A stretch of DNA of 64,000 nt from Helicostylum pulchrum. Lineage: Eukaryota; Mucoromycota; Mucoromycetes; Mucorales; Mucoraceae. The DNA lies in contig JAIXMO010000089.1 in assembly GCA_025677825.1 (NCBI GenBank), positions 1-64,000 of the forward strand, given 5' to 3'. The number at the start of each line of letters is the position of its first letter. Positions within the stretch are counted from its first letter, which is position 1. The notes under the pieces are model-generated. The model worked only from the letters and a program-made list of their open reading frames with translations, ran no database searches and had not been told where the DNA came from. A program made the translations under genes and the position numbers. Below, in pieces: positions 23,454 to 36,950 of this stretch.

Positions 23454-24711
23454 ATGAACGATACAAGCCAATACGAACTAAAAGATCCCCCAACAGACGG
23501 TATCACACAAATTTGTTTCAGTCCTTATAATAAGGATTTATTACTTGTTTCTTCTTGGGACAAAGTAAACTATAGAAATATAAAACAACGAATAGTATAT
23601 GTTTTTTTAACCCTTTTGCTTTTCTTTGTTTAGACTTTACGATTATACAACGTCAAAAGTAATGAATTACTTATAAAAATTGAAACTGAATCAGGTATTT
23701 TAACTTGTTGTTTTGGTGCTGGTGATACAGTATACTTTGGTGGTTTAGACAGTCTAGTTCACTCGTAAGACATATAGAAGCGTAAGGCGACAAAAAACAA
23801 AAGATAACATTTTTTTTTTTTTATTGTTTTACAGAATTGACTTGAAGACAAAACGAAGAAGTACGCTTGGACCTCACAACAAACCTATTAGTTGTATTTG
23901 TTGGAGCCCAGAAACTCGTAAAGACAAAACCTCTCACCCCCAAAATTGATCTCTACAAACCAACTAAAACAACAATTTATTATTTTTGTAGAAAGAGTAT
24001 ATTCTGCATCATGGGATAAGACACTTCGTGTATGGAATACACAAACACAATCACCGGAAATTCGAATAGATTTAGGGCAAAAGGCGTTTAGTATGGATCT
24101 TAAGGATAATATATTAGCATTGGCTTTAGGGGACCGCAAGACGCAAATTTACGATGTACACGATATGTCGAAACCTTGGCAAGAAAGAGAGACCACTTTA
24201 CGTTACATGTTGAAATGTATTCGACTTATGCCCAATGGACAAGGCTATGCTTGTTCTTCGATTGAAGGACGCGTATCCATCGAGTATTTCGATATGTCGA
24301 GTGAAATTCAAGCTAAAAAATATGCATTTAAATCTCATCGTTCCACAATTCAAGATACAGAAGTTGTTTATCCTGTAAATTCGTTGGCTTTTCATCCTGG
24401 GTAAGGGTTAATTTTTTTTAGATGATTACGTGGTAAATTGATAGTATAACTCTTTTTTTAGATATGGTACATTTGCTTCAGGTGGATCAGATTGTGTAGT
24501 TAATATTTGGGATGGTGTACATAGAAAACGTCTTCGACATATTGCTGGATATCCTGATGAGATTTCTTGTTTGGCATTTAATAACGATGGGAGTTTATTA
24601 GCTATTGCTAGCAGTTACACATTTGACGAAGGGGATCGTGAACATGCTCCCGATGCTATATTTATTAAACGTATTTTGGACGCTGATGTTGCTCCTCGTA
24701 TTACTTCTTAA
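23454..24711 (+). CDS. BUB3: Mitotic checkpoint WD40 protein Bub3
   Basis: Five exons (23454-23564, 23634-23764, 23835-23917, 23992-24400, 24462-24711), 327 aa, against 328 in human and 341 in yeast. Seven-bladed WD40 propeller that binds the GLEBS motifs of Bub1 and BubR1/Mad3 at kinetochores. Seen: GITQICFSPYNKDLLLVSSW, RVYSASWDKTLRVWNTQTQ, ALALGDRKTQIYDVHDM, the insertion KCIRLMPNGQGYACSSIEGR followed by VSIEYFD, and the closing FASGGSDCVVNIWDGVHRKR with LAIASSYTFDEGD. The SIEGRVSIEYF and SSYTFDEGD motifs are signatures shared by Bub3 and Rae1. Length, and the absence of a Rae1-type N-terminal extension, favour Bub3. Confidence 0.92.
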
Positions 24712-24823
24712 ACACACAATAATATTCATTTATATAAAAAAAAAGGTCACAAATAAACCCGCGTTTTTTTTTTTGAAAGTTGTATAAAAAAAATGTCGCG
24801 TTTTTTTTCTTTTCTTGTTCTTT

Positions 24824-27329
24824 ATGTCTGCACAAAAGAAGCAATCGAATTTAAAGTAATGAGAAAAACAAAAAGTAGAAGGCTTGAATTAAAATACTAA
24901 TATGTATATATAAAAAAAGTTCTTTCTTTGGTAGTGGGGCTCAAAGGTCTCAGGTTACTAAATCTGTTACTGAACCCAATGAAGAGAAAAAAAGAAAGAG
25001 AGCAGTTATAGTTTCTGATAGCGAAGAAGAAGAGAATGAAGAAAAAAAGACAAAGATCGAGCCAGAAGAGAATGAAGAGAAAAAAACAAATATCGAACCA
25101 GAACAAGATATTGAAATGAAGGAAGAAGGAGAAGACGATATTAACTTGAGAATTAAAAGTATGCAAGTTGCTTCTCAAACTATCGACGATGCCTTTGATA
25201 AAGAAATTGAGGAAGCCGCTGCTGAGGAAAAGGAAGTGAAGAAGGAAAAGATGGAAATGATGTCTATTATTCATACCATGTAAGAGTTTTTTATAATGGC
25301 CTAGTATGGTAGTGGTAAGAAGAAACTAATAAGCTTTTTTTTTTGTAGTGCATCTATTGGAACTAAAGGTGTTGTATCGGAATGGAAACCCGGAGCACCG
25401 TATGTACACATATCTTTATCTCAGTTTTTTTTTTATATATCATTTTTTTTTTTGTATGTGTGTAGTGTACCTTACGAAGTTTTATGCAAAACTTTTGAAA
25501 AATGTGAGGCAACAACAAAACGATTAGAGATCACCGAGAATTTAGTACAACTGTTTGTCAAAGTGATCAGGACGACACCCGATGGATTACTCGAACTTTT
25601 ATACATGTGTATCAATAAACTTTGTCCCGATTACGAAGGATTAGAACTTGGTATTGGAGAAAGTTTATTAGTGAAAGCCATTGCACAATCTACGGGCCGC
25701 GAGATTAAACAGATCAAGGCAGACTATGTAAAATGTGGTGATCTTGGTACGATTGCGCGAGACAGTAAAGGGTCTCAAAAGACGTTGTTTATGCCCAAGC
25801 CGTTGACGGTACCTCATGTGTTCCGTACATTAAAATCCGTTGCACAAATCTCAGGCAATTCATCACAATCGAAAAAAATCGATAAGATCAAAAGTTTGTT
25901 GGTTGCTTGTAAAGATGAAGAAGCCAAGTTTATCATTCGACATTTGGAAGGTAAACTTCGTATTGGGTTAGCAGAGCAGACTGTACTTTCGGCTTTAGCT
26001 CAATCGGTTGTGCTGAGTGACCCCAAAACTGAAAGAGTGTCGACGGCCAAGAAGGAAGAACTGTTAGCGTCTGCGGTGGAGACAGTGAAATATGTATATA
26101 ACCAACTGCCATCTTATGATATGATTATACCTGCATTAATGAAATATCCTTTGGATCAATTACTTGAACAGTGTACCATGCGTCCTGGTATTCCATTGAA
26201 ACCCATGTTGGCGCATCCTACCAAGAGTTTAACCGAGGTCTTGGATCGATTTGAGAAACAGAAATTTACGTGTGAGTTCAAGTATGATGGCGAACGTGCA
26301 CAGATTCATAAATTGGCGGATGGTTCAATTCATGTGTACAGTCGTAACTCGGAAAACATGTCGGTGCGATACCCTGATATTATGAACGCGGTTAGTAAAT
26401 GGATTAAACCTACCACCTCATCGTTTATTTTAGATTGTGAAGCAGTTGCGTGGGATAAAGAAGCCCAAGTCATCTTACCGTTTCAAGTACTGAGTACACG
26501 TAAACGTAAAGACGTGAAAGAAGAAGAGATCACTGTACGTGTCGCAGTGTTTGCGTTTGATTGTTTATACTTGAACGGTAAATCTTTATTACAAGACTCT
26601 TTAGAAGTACGTCGTCAGAAATTAAATGACGCCTTTCAAGAAACTGAACATGAATTTTATTTTGCCAAGCATATGGATTCAAATAATATTGAAGACATTC
26701 AAACGTTTTTAGATGTTTCGATTACAAGTAATTGTGAAGGGTTAATGGTAAAGTCATTTGATGGTAAGGAATCAACATATGAACCTTCCAAGCGGTCTAG
26801 GAATTGGCTCAAGGTAAAGAAGGATTATTTGAACGGTGTTGGAGATTCAATGGATTTGGTGGTGATTGGTGCGTATTATGGTCGTGGTAAACGTACTTCA
26901 GTATACGGTGCATTTTTATTAGCTTGTTATGATCCAGATACTGAAGAATATCAAACGATTTGTAAGATTGGTACTGGTTTTACGGATGAAAACTTGCAAT
27001 TGTTTTATAATACTTTAAAGACACATGTTATAGACGCACCTAAAAGATTTTATTGTCTTGGTGAGAACTCGGTTAGCCCAGATGTTTGGTTTGAGCCTAG
27101 TCAGGTTTGGGAAGTTAAATGTGCAGATCTTAGTGTCAGTCCTCGGTATATGGCAGGTGTAGGTCGTGTGGACACGAATAAGGGTATTTCACTTCGTTTC
27201 CCTCGTTTTATTAGACTTCGTGATGATAAAGAACCTGAAAATGCTACGACAAGTGAACAAATTTCAGAGTTTTATTTTGATCAAGCAAATCAACAAGGAA
27301 ATAACAATTCAAACGATCTTGATTATTAA
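24824..27329 (+). CDS. CDC9: ATP-dependent DNA ligase I
   Basis: Four exons (24824-24855, 24920-25279, 25349-25399, 25466-27329), about 768 aa. It seals Okazaki fragments and repair nicks in the nucleus. The N-terminus carries a PIP box, QSNLNSFF at residues 7-14, which is created by joining exon 1 to exon 2; an acidic/basic disordered region follows. Residues about 145-340 are the DNA-binding domain, then the adenylation domain with the active-site Lys in FKYDGERAQIH (Lys about 420), and motifs GLMVKSFDG, SRNWLKVKKDYL and the OB domain ending in GISLRFPRFIRLRDDK. An upstream ATG at 24793 is out of frame and its frame overlaps the start, so a mitochondrial isoform made as in yeast from an upstream in-frame Met is not visible. 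Convergent with Miro, 110 bp between stops. Confidence 0.95.
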
Positions 27330-27439
27330 AAAAAAAAAATGTAATCATTTTAATTATCAAACTTTGAAATAAAATAAAATAAAATAAAAAACACAGATAG
27401 AAATACAAACAGAATTATTATTATTATTATTATTTTGCT

Positions 27440-29982
<2,543 letters not shown>

Positions 29983-30230
29983 AATTTATAAAACGCGGTT
30001 TATCCGGGGTAAAAGAAGAAAGAAAAGAAAAAAAGAAAAAAAAGAAAATAAATAAAAAGGTCTCGCTCACGTTTGTAACTCACACACACACTTTTTCTCT
30101 TTCTCTCTCACACACACACTACACGAAACCCGCCCTGCTCATGACTGACTTGCAAAAAAAAAAAAAAAATACACATAAAAACGCGGAGCTTTAAAGGTCT
30201 TTTTACACATGCCTGATGCACTGAATTTTA

Positions 30231-31127
30231 TTACAACTCCATACCAGTAGCTTCATCTTCTGAAGAATCAAAGCTAACAGAGCTCATATCTTCTTCGTCA
30301 GAACTTTCATCAGCAGCCGCATCAGCAGCTTCTTTTGTAGCATATCTTGATACATAATCTATGAAAAAATAAAACATATTAAGGTTATATTGAAATTTCA
30401 CATACAAAAAAAATATATGTGTATACCTTTTACTTTAGCTTCATACTTGGGCGGTTCTCTCATTAATAAAGCAGCAGCTTCTCCATTCAAAGGATCAGTT
30501 GGGTTGGGATATCGAAGTAATTGAGGAAGAAATACCTCAAAAATATTTATCATGTCTAAAATAAAAAATCAATATATGTGGTATATGTACACGCAAAAAC
30601 CACTCACCAAACATTGGACTCCAGGTTTGGTTGATGACATCTAAACAAACTGAACCACTACTATAAAATGATTTTAATAAAGATAAATACAAATAGTAAG
30701 AAAGAGTTACTTACACTTCATCAATATTAGGGTGAAATATTCTATTCATAAAACCAATACTCGGTGATTTGTAAGGATATTGATCAGGAAGTTCAACATG
30801 AACTTTCCAAACACCACCAGTAAAAGGTGCTGGTTTTATATTATTTTAATTCAAAATATTTCCCCGATTTCATCTTTATTTTCATAGTACTTACTATCAG
30901 TTGGTCCATGAAAGCGAACGTAAAATTCTTGCATATTATCGTTTACTAAAGTTACTTCGTAATCACTCATTAAGCTTAACAAAAGTAAAGTAAAAAAAAA
31001 AACGTTAGCTCTCTTTCTTCTTTTAAGCTGTTACTTTCTTTCTTTTCTCTCTTTCTTTCTTTAAAAAAAGGAATCTCACTTACAGTTTCATAACATCAGT
31101 TTCAATTCTTCTTCTTGGTGTAGACAT
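30231..31127 (-). CDS. UBC8: Ubiquitin-conjugating enzyme E2, Ubc8/UBE2H type
   Basis: Six exons (31127-31084, 30974-30895, 30829-30715, 30660-30608, 30555-30427, 30358-30231), 182 aa (human UBE2H 183). Catalyses ubiquitin transfer from E1 to substrate/E3; yeast Ubc8 works with the GID/CTLH E3 in glucose-induced turnover of gluconeogenic enzymes. Seen: start [40 protein letters not shown] with the active-site Cys at about 85, [16 protein letters not shown], and a long acidic C-terminal tail ([15 protein letters not shown]) that is specific for this E2 class. The HPN motif is intact. Gene density is high: 248 bp to the Miro start. Confidence 0.95.
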
Positions 31128-31314
31128 TTGTTGTTTTTTGTATGTGTAAAAAAGAGAGAAAAAAGGAAAAAAAAAAAGAAAAAGAAAAGATATAAAGATG
31201 GAGTTTGGAATAATGTTCTCACATGAAATATTATGCTATGATTGGCCAGAATTAGATCAAGTATGCTTTATAGATGTATGTAAAGGATGTTATTAAGGGA
31301 AATTATGGTTTTTA

Positions 31315-32545
31315 TTAGGCAACTATATCGATCGATTCTATGACATGTTCACTTATTGTACCAGCCAAGTAAACAATCATCTTAATTTCAGTGAAACCAA
31401 ATATAAATTCTATTGTCACGTCCATGCGTGTACCTGCTTTCACGTTTGGTAGCAGTGGCATCTTTATAGGAAACTCTGCTAACTTTATAACTGAGTCTCG
31501 ATCCGTTATTTGTCTTGGTATGGAATCGCTATCAGAGGCATATAAATCCGCTTGTATTATTACATGTATTAGCTTTGCGTGTTTCTTTCTCTCTCTCTTT
31601 TTTTTGCAAGTTATTACTACCTTCTGTATGCTTGGGGTACTCTATCCAATACGATCGCTTAATCTTTTGATCGATCGAAATACGTTGCCCCTTTTTTGCA
31701 ATAATATCAAACCGAGTTGAACAACGTTTTACACCATCTTTAGTTATAATTGCACTTGACTCTGGATCTAACCCTTCTTCAAATGGAAGTCTAGTTCTTA
31801 CACCGTACGTACGTCTTAATAACTTACTGGTAACAAGGTTTGGCCTCAGAATGTGATAAACCGCACCTTGAGCTACTGCTAATTCACCTCTGGGTGGCAT
31901 AGCTATTTCTTTTACCACTTGACCAAATTCAAATTTTAAAATATCGTACAGGTATTCAGAGCATCCAAATCCTCCAACTAAAAAAATCGCTTCGATTGAT
32001 TGATCCACTTGCATTAATTGTTCTTTTACCAGCTTAATTACGTTCTTTAAAACTGGGTTAAATACTTTATCCCGTAATTCAATAAATGTAAATATCATGT
32101 GGTTATCCTATATATACGTTAGCGTATATAATAATAATAATAACCTGTATGCTACTGGAAACTTACGTCGTTTAATAAATTTGGTGGAATATATGGTAAT
32201 GCTCCAGCTGGTACTTCTATAGTGTATACTTCATTCTCATCGCCCCGGTAATTTGGCTGCAAGTTGTTATTAATATATGTGAGTCATCCCCTCCTCCTTT
32301 TTCTTTTGTATGTATGTATAACTTACCTTCATTCTTTCTATAAATGTATCCATCATCATTTCAAACATGCAGGATGGCATATCTTTACTTTGTAATTTAG
32401 ACTGAATTAATTTTGTCATATTTTGATCGATAAATGCACTACCACACATGGCACCGTTACCACGTGTCACCTCTCTTAACGTTCTAGGTGGTGTTGAGTC
32501 CTCAATCATACTTTTTTTTGTTGTGGTTAGTAAACTCACATGAAT

Positions 32546-32578
<33 letters not shown>

Positions 32579-32823
32579 CAGAATCACTTACTAGGTAATT
32601 AAATCCACAGTACCTCCACCAGCATCTACAATCATAAATATATCGCCATCTGTTAAATTCCATGAATTGTACTTGTTTTCACAATATGCTGCCGCTGCTT
32701 CTGGTTCACTGATTAACTCTAAACGGTAAAGTGGATCATCTTGTTGAATTAATCCTGCTTCAATAGCTGCTTCGCGCATATATGCTTTTGTTTCATCTGA
32801 CCAAATTGCAGGTACTGTAAGGC

Positions 32824-32857
<34 letters not shown>

Positions 32858-33530
32858 AAGTAATCATGTTATTTTTTCTTATGTTTTCTTATAGTTGATT
32901 GTTCTTTATATATAGGTACCTACATAACGGTATTGATGCTGCCTATAATCTTTTAATAAAAGTGTCTTTAGTAGTTCCTCATAGACATAATCGTGAAATC
33001 GTCTTAGGTAATCAGCAATGACTTGAACATGTGTCTTGTCGGGTGGAAGTTTCATTTCTTGACTTATAAGAGCTAATTTAAAGTATTGAACTAAGGTACC
33101 ATCATTATCTGGCTAAAAAAAACAGTAATTTATGAGTTGCCCAGAAGTTTTTTTTTTCTCGGTTTTTTATTGTGTACCCTTAATGACAATAATCTTGCAC
33201 CTTTACCCCAATCTAATAATTTGCCGTTTTTGTTTCGGTAGTATACAAGAGAAGGTACTTTGGCATAAAATCCATTACTCTTTGGCCATTTAATTATATC
33301 GTGTACCTGCGTTGTATCGACTAAAGCATAGCAGCAACCCTTTTTCAATTACATATTAAATAAAAAAACTTCAGCTGATATTTATATATTTGTTTATTCT
33401 TACCGAGTACGTTGTACCTTTTTTTTCGAGAAATTAAAAAAATACGTTAACTTGAGAGCTCTTCTCTTTCCTTTATTTTTTCTACTTTACCAAAATCGAT
33501 CGAGATTATAACAGGGTAGTCTTGAGTCAT
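31315..33530 (-). CDS. HSPA12-like Hsp70 family ATPase
   Basis: Nine exons (33530-33491, 33417-33404, 33339-33178, 33112-32920, 32814-32592, 32510-32327, 32256-32167, 32107-31621, 31550-31315), about 542 aa. Starts MTQDYPVIISIDFGTTYSG, with the phosphate-1 loop built by a 14-nt exon 2. Further signatures: VPAIWSDETKAYMREAAIEA, LISEPEAAAAYC (adenosine/connect region), FMIVDAGGGTVDLITY (phosphate-2) and AIFLVGGFGCSEYLYD (adenosine-binding). This is the actin/Hsp70-type ATPase of the HSPA12 subgroup, which is expanded in fungi and has no canonical substrate-binding domain; the C-terminal 80 residues (IPRQITDRDSVIKL to TEIKMIVYLAGT) are the divergent tail of that group. Substrates are unknown. 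The last intron was inferred from phase and from the branch-point-like CTAATAC. Confidence 0.9.
32549..32576. repeat. (CA)14 microsatellite in an Hsp70 intron
   Basis: Perfect dinucleotide repeat inside the intron between exons 5 and 6 of the HSPA12-like gene. Confidence 0.95.
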
Positions 33531-33771
33531 TAGTAAACAGAATGAACAAGAAGAAAGAGAGAAGAAAAAAGTCTTTATTTGTGTGTTACAAGTAATTTAT
33601 CGTGACGCAAAAAAAAGAAGCTTGGTTTTATTGGTGTGCCATAAGTTTTAAAAGCACGCGTTTGAACATGTTTTCGTAAAATTATGATCTACAGTTTTAA
33701 CCTAAAATGGTATAATACTTTGCAGGAAACTTTTTTTATTTTAAGGAGGAAGGTGAATAATAATTACTATT

Positions 33772-34170
33772 TTATGACTTGTAAGCAGTTACGACAACTT
33801 CTACGTGCATTTCTTTTTCTCCTAATTCAGATACTCCAACACAAGTCCAAATAGGAGCTCGATCACCAATATACTTTTTAAAAAGTTTAGGAAATAAACT
33901 AGTAGCTTCTTCGTTTAATGGTACATGATAAGATGTTACGCTGTAGACTTCTTTCCAGGACGAACCAACGCTGTTTAATACGTGCTCCACATTATCAAAT
34001 GCTTGCATGATTTCTTCTTCAATGTTCTTGTAGGTAAATTTGATCTCTTTGTTCCATCCGCCTTGACCAGCAATATCAATACGGTTTCCTACTTGGAGTA
34101 CTTGGTTGTAACCGTACTTCTCGCGGTGTTCAGCATAGTTTGAAGGAGACGATACGGTAGGAGTTTCCAT
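33772..34170 (-). CDS. RidA/YjgF/UK114-family protein
   Basis: Single exon, 132 aa, the usual size of this family. RidA proteins hydrolyse reactive enamine/imine intermediates from PLP enzymes; many fungal paralogues have other or unknown substrates. Seen: QVGNRIDIAGQGGWN, FDNVEHVLNSVGSSWKEVYS and the ending APIWTCVGVSELGEKEMHVE, where the R-A-P region precedes the conserved strand. The Arg of the DRAPIWTCVGV segment corresponds to the conserved substrate-carboxylate-binding position; the final Glu (MHVEVVVTA) is also conserved. No mitochondrial targeting peptide is visible, so a cytosolic location is likely. Confidence 0.9.
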   Translation of the reverse strand: METPTVSSPSNYAEHREKYGYNQVLQVGNRIDIAGQGGWNKEIKFTYKNIEEEIMQAFDNVEHVLNSVGSSWKEVYSVTSYHVPLNEEATSLFPKLFKKYIGDRAPIWTCVGVSELGEKEMHVEVVVTAYKS

Positions 34171-34418
34171 TACTTATTTATAAATAAAAAAAAGAATAGT
34201 AAAGGAAAACACATTATTATCCGATACCTTTTTATACAAAAAGCCCTTTTTTTCCCATTACTAATCACTTGTGACTTTCAAACTGATTTTAAAGAACCTA
34301 ATGAACAGTTTAAGCCCGAGGAAGAATGGTAAAAAGTAAAACGGACGCGCCAAATTACAAACATGTAGTGCAACATCGCACAAGCTACATACACTCTTTT
34401 CCCCGCAAACGATAAAAG

Positions 34419-34501
34419 TGAAAAGAGTGGGATTTGAACCCACGCCTCCGAAGAGATCACGACCTTAACGTGACGCCTTAGACCAACTCGGCCATCTTTC
34501 C
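34419..34501 (-). tRNA. tRNA-Leu, anticodon AAG
   Basis: 83 nt without an intron. Read on the minus strand: acceptor GGAAAGA pairs with TCTTTTC (one G-T wobble), discriminator A; D arm GCCGAGTTGGTCTAAGGC; anticodon stem TCACG/CGTGA enclosing loop TTAAGGT, giving anticodon AAG for CTT/CTC codons; long variable arm TCTCTTCGGAGG as in class II tRNAs; T arm GTGGGTTCAAATCCCAC. Upstream and downstream are AT-rich. No CCA is encoded, as expected in eukaryotes. Confidence 0.95.
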
Positions 34502-34690
34502 GATGGCATCCAAAATTAGCAATTTTTACAAAACCAAAAAACAAAATTTCAACAAAAGTCACGTGAAATACGCGTGGAACGTTTATTATTGGCTTAAATG
34601 TTGGCCTTTTTTCACTTTTTTGTTAATTTTTGATATCCCGATTGTTTTTAAAGAAAAAGCTAACTATTAGTTTTTGTACAGTTTTATTAT

Positions 34691-35510
34691 TCAAATTAAA
34701 TCAATTCTATATACTCGCTTTTTTTTTTGCAGTTTAAAGTGTTTGATAGGTTCTTCTTTCTTGGGTTGCTGACTGATATTTGGTGAATTATTTTCAATAT
34801 GAAAAAATTTAACTGGTTCTGGTATTTTGGGAATAATAGCATCTTCATTTTTAGGAACTACTATTGTTGTCTTTAAAGGAATCTCTTTTTCAACTCCAGT
34901 TTGATTATTATTTGCTACTATTGCTTTTAATGTTTCTATTTGAATCTGCTGAGATTTCAATTGATCTAGTAAATCGTTCATCATATCTTGATTTTGTTTT
35001 GCTTCCTTTTCCATAGTTTGTTTTATTAATTCGATATCGGAAACTGGAACCGTGGTCTGGTCCTCGGGTAGTATGGTTAAGTTTGTTTCGATTGAGATAT
35101 TATAAATATCTAATAACGTTTTTTAACGTTAGTTTTCACTCATCCTCTTTCTCTCTCTCTCTCTCTCTCTCTATCCTTCTTTATACCTGTAATAAGCTTC
35201 TGAAAATATTGTTGAACCATATCCAATTCTTTTCCCACATCAAATTCCAAAAATTCAATTATTCGTTCGTCTAAAAATATGTTTGTATTTGTCTTGGTAA
35301 CTTTTTTTTTTCAAGCTTTTTTTAAACGATGGTAATAGAAATGAGAAGTTGTACAAGCAATTTTTTTTTTTTTTTTGTGCTTGTTCCAAGGGATTCATCG
35401 CGTAAATCATCGACATGTCCTGGAGTCATATAAATAATAAATACTTTAGAGCGATAATCAATGATCAATGACGAATTATAATTGTCAAAATAACTCTTAA
35501 GCTTATCCAA
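34691..35510 (-). CDS. Orphan protein with coiled coil; 5' end uncertain
   Basis: Two exons are clear: 35270-35187 and 35109-34691, reading LDERIIEFLEFDVGKELDMV, QYFQKLITGDIYNISIETNL, then a coiled coil (SDIELIKQTMEKEAKQNQDM, LLDQLKSQQIQIETLK) and a basic C-terminus (HFKLQKKKRVYRIDLI). Further upstream 35510-35390 encodes a coding-like stretch (KLKSYFDNYNSSLIIDYRSK) that is probably an earlier exon, but I could not find a splice that joins it cleanly, so the start is unresolved. The helix, coiled coil and basic tail layout would suit a kinetochore or scaffold subunit, but I do not recognise a family. Confidence 0.5.
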
Positions 35511-35675
35511 CTTATTATTAAAGAAAAAATATATCCCATATCCTCATATTTTCATGTAATCTTGATTTTTTAAAAAAGAGCTCTTATTATTTTAATAAAA
35601 CGTGTATTTAGCAAGAAAATATAAGGTTTTATTTATATCGTAAAAAATTATTTGCAGTTAAAAAAGAGCAATTTT

Positions 35676-35972
35676 TTAACTCTTATAGAGCACTATTCCC
35701 TTCCTGACATCATATGCACCTTCACCCGCGTATACAATTGCAATACAAAGACTTTCGTTGTTGTTTATAACTACACCTTTATGTCCGTCTTTTCTTGAAT
35801 ATGTAAAAGTGCCGCTGTAGTATCCGTGGCCCTTGTTAACTGCGGCACTTACCTTTGACATAAGTTGGTCGAAAGTGATGTTTTCAGTGGTTTTGAAGGT
35901 ATAAGACCGAATAGTTGTATACACCCTGTCTTCTGGAGTTATAAGCCAATATATCAATCTTTCTTCTGCCAT
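35676..35972 (-). CDS. Small orphan protein
   Basis: Single exon, 98 aa: MAEERLIYWLITPEDRVYTT, with YTFKTTENITFDQLMSKVSA and GHGYYSGTFTYSRKDGHKGV, ending AYDVRKGIVLYKS. Alternating hydrophobic strands and a central helix suggest a compact alpha/beta fold. No signal peptide or membrane segment. Codon use is even and the frame has no poly-run bias, which supports a real gene. Function unknown. Confidence 0.6.
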   Translation of the reverse strand: MAEERLIYWLITPEDRVYTTIRSYTFKTTENITFDQLMSKVSAAVNKGHGYYSGTFTYSRKDGHKGVVINNNESLCIAIVYAGEGAYDVRKGIVLYKS

Positions 35973-36950
35973 ACTTTCTGAATGAATATTTGGAAGAAAT
36001 AAAACTTTAAAAATTTACTTACTTTATAGCTTTATGACTTGTATTTTCCAGCCGCATAAGTAGTTAACTAGTCGACCTACCTCGTTACGCTCGATGGGGA
36101 TAGAGACAAATATGATATAAATATGATGTAAATCTAAATGGTTTTCTTATAAGATTCCCTCGAAGAGGGGATAGAACAGTCGACCGAGTTCTTCGGTCGA
36201 ATGTTGAAAGTCTTGACGGGTTCAAATTTCAGTGCGCATTGAAATAAGTTTTTAATTATTCCATTTTTCCGTACTATATTAAGGATTAAAGATAACATTC
36301 CAGCAACTAACATTTATTAAGCAACTTTGAAAAAAAAAGATTATCTCCCGATTTTTAATCATGCAAAGAAAACACCTTATTTCAATCACTATTAAACTGG
36401 TCTTTTCTATAAGTAATGTCTAAGCATTCACTTGGAAAAATGCGTTTTAAAGAGAATAATGGATTAACAATGATGGATTGTATCACTTTAAATAATTCTT
36501 GAACTCGTCCAAGTTATTGTACCGAAAAATATGCAGTGTAACTATCTTTTTTCTATTTGTTCTCAATTAAAAAATTGCAGAGTCATTTATTAGAATACCA
36601 CATAACAATGCACTTAAAAACTACTAGCTATGATATATAGGATTTCATCGCTCAACAACCCTCTGTATTGGAATAAGCACCAAAAAAAAACAACACTTGT
36701 ACAGCAAGCAATTTTTATTGTGATCTGTATCTCTTATTACTTTTAGTTTGTAAAGATACAAAAGTATCGGACGTCCCTTATTTTATTTTATAATTTTAAT
36801 AAGAGTTTAATTACAAAGTTTATCATTATACTACTACACTGTTTTTAAAAAAGTTAAACACATTTAAACTTTTTTTAGGAATAAATAAAACGTCACTTTG
36901 CGTATTTTTTTTTTCAAGCTTTTTCTTTTTTTACATAGATAAAATACGAA
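35973..36950. other. Intergenic region holding the hairpin cluster
   Basis: Apart from the hairpins at 36157-36253 and a related word (GGGGATAGAGACA at 36097, echoed as GGGGATAGAACAG at 36167), I see no gene. The right end, with TTTTTTTTTCAAGCTTTTTC, is probably the promoter of the Alba-domain gene. Confidence 0.5.
36157..36253. other. Cluster of hairpins, possible small structured RNA
   Basis: Successive inverted repeats: CCCTC/GAGGG with a 3-nt loop (36157-36169), TCGACCGA/TCGGTCGA with a 5-nt loop (36180-36200), TTGAA/TTCAA (36204-36225), and ATTTCA...TGAAAT around TGCGCA (36226-36245), then a run of five T (36249-36253). On the plus strand GGTTCAAAT at 36219 resembles a Pol III B box. 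It is not a tRNA: no T-stem or anticodon stem can be formed. Could be a Pol III RNA, a decayed SINE end, or simply palindromic DNA. Confidence 0.35.

Noticed and set aside
24897..25274. 125-codon minus-strand frame rich in Phe and Leu
   Set aside because: It is the antisense of the Lys/Glu-rich exon 2 of DNA ligase I.
36061..36245. A tRNA gene suggested by GGTTCAAAT
   Set aside because: No T-stem, anticodon stem or acceptor pairing can be drawn around it.
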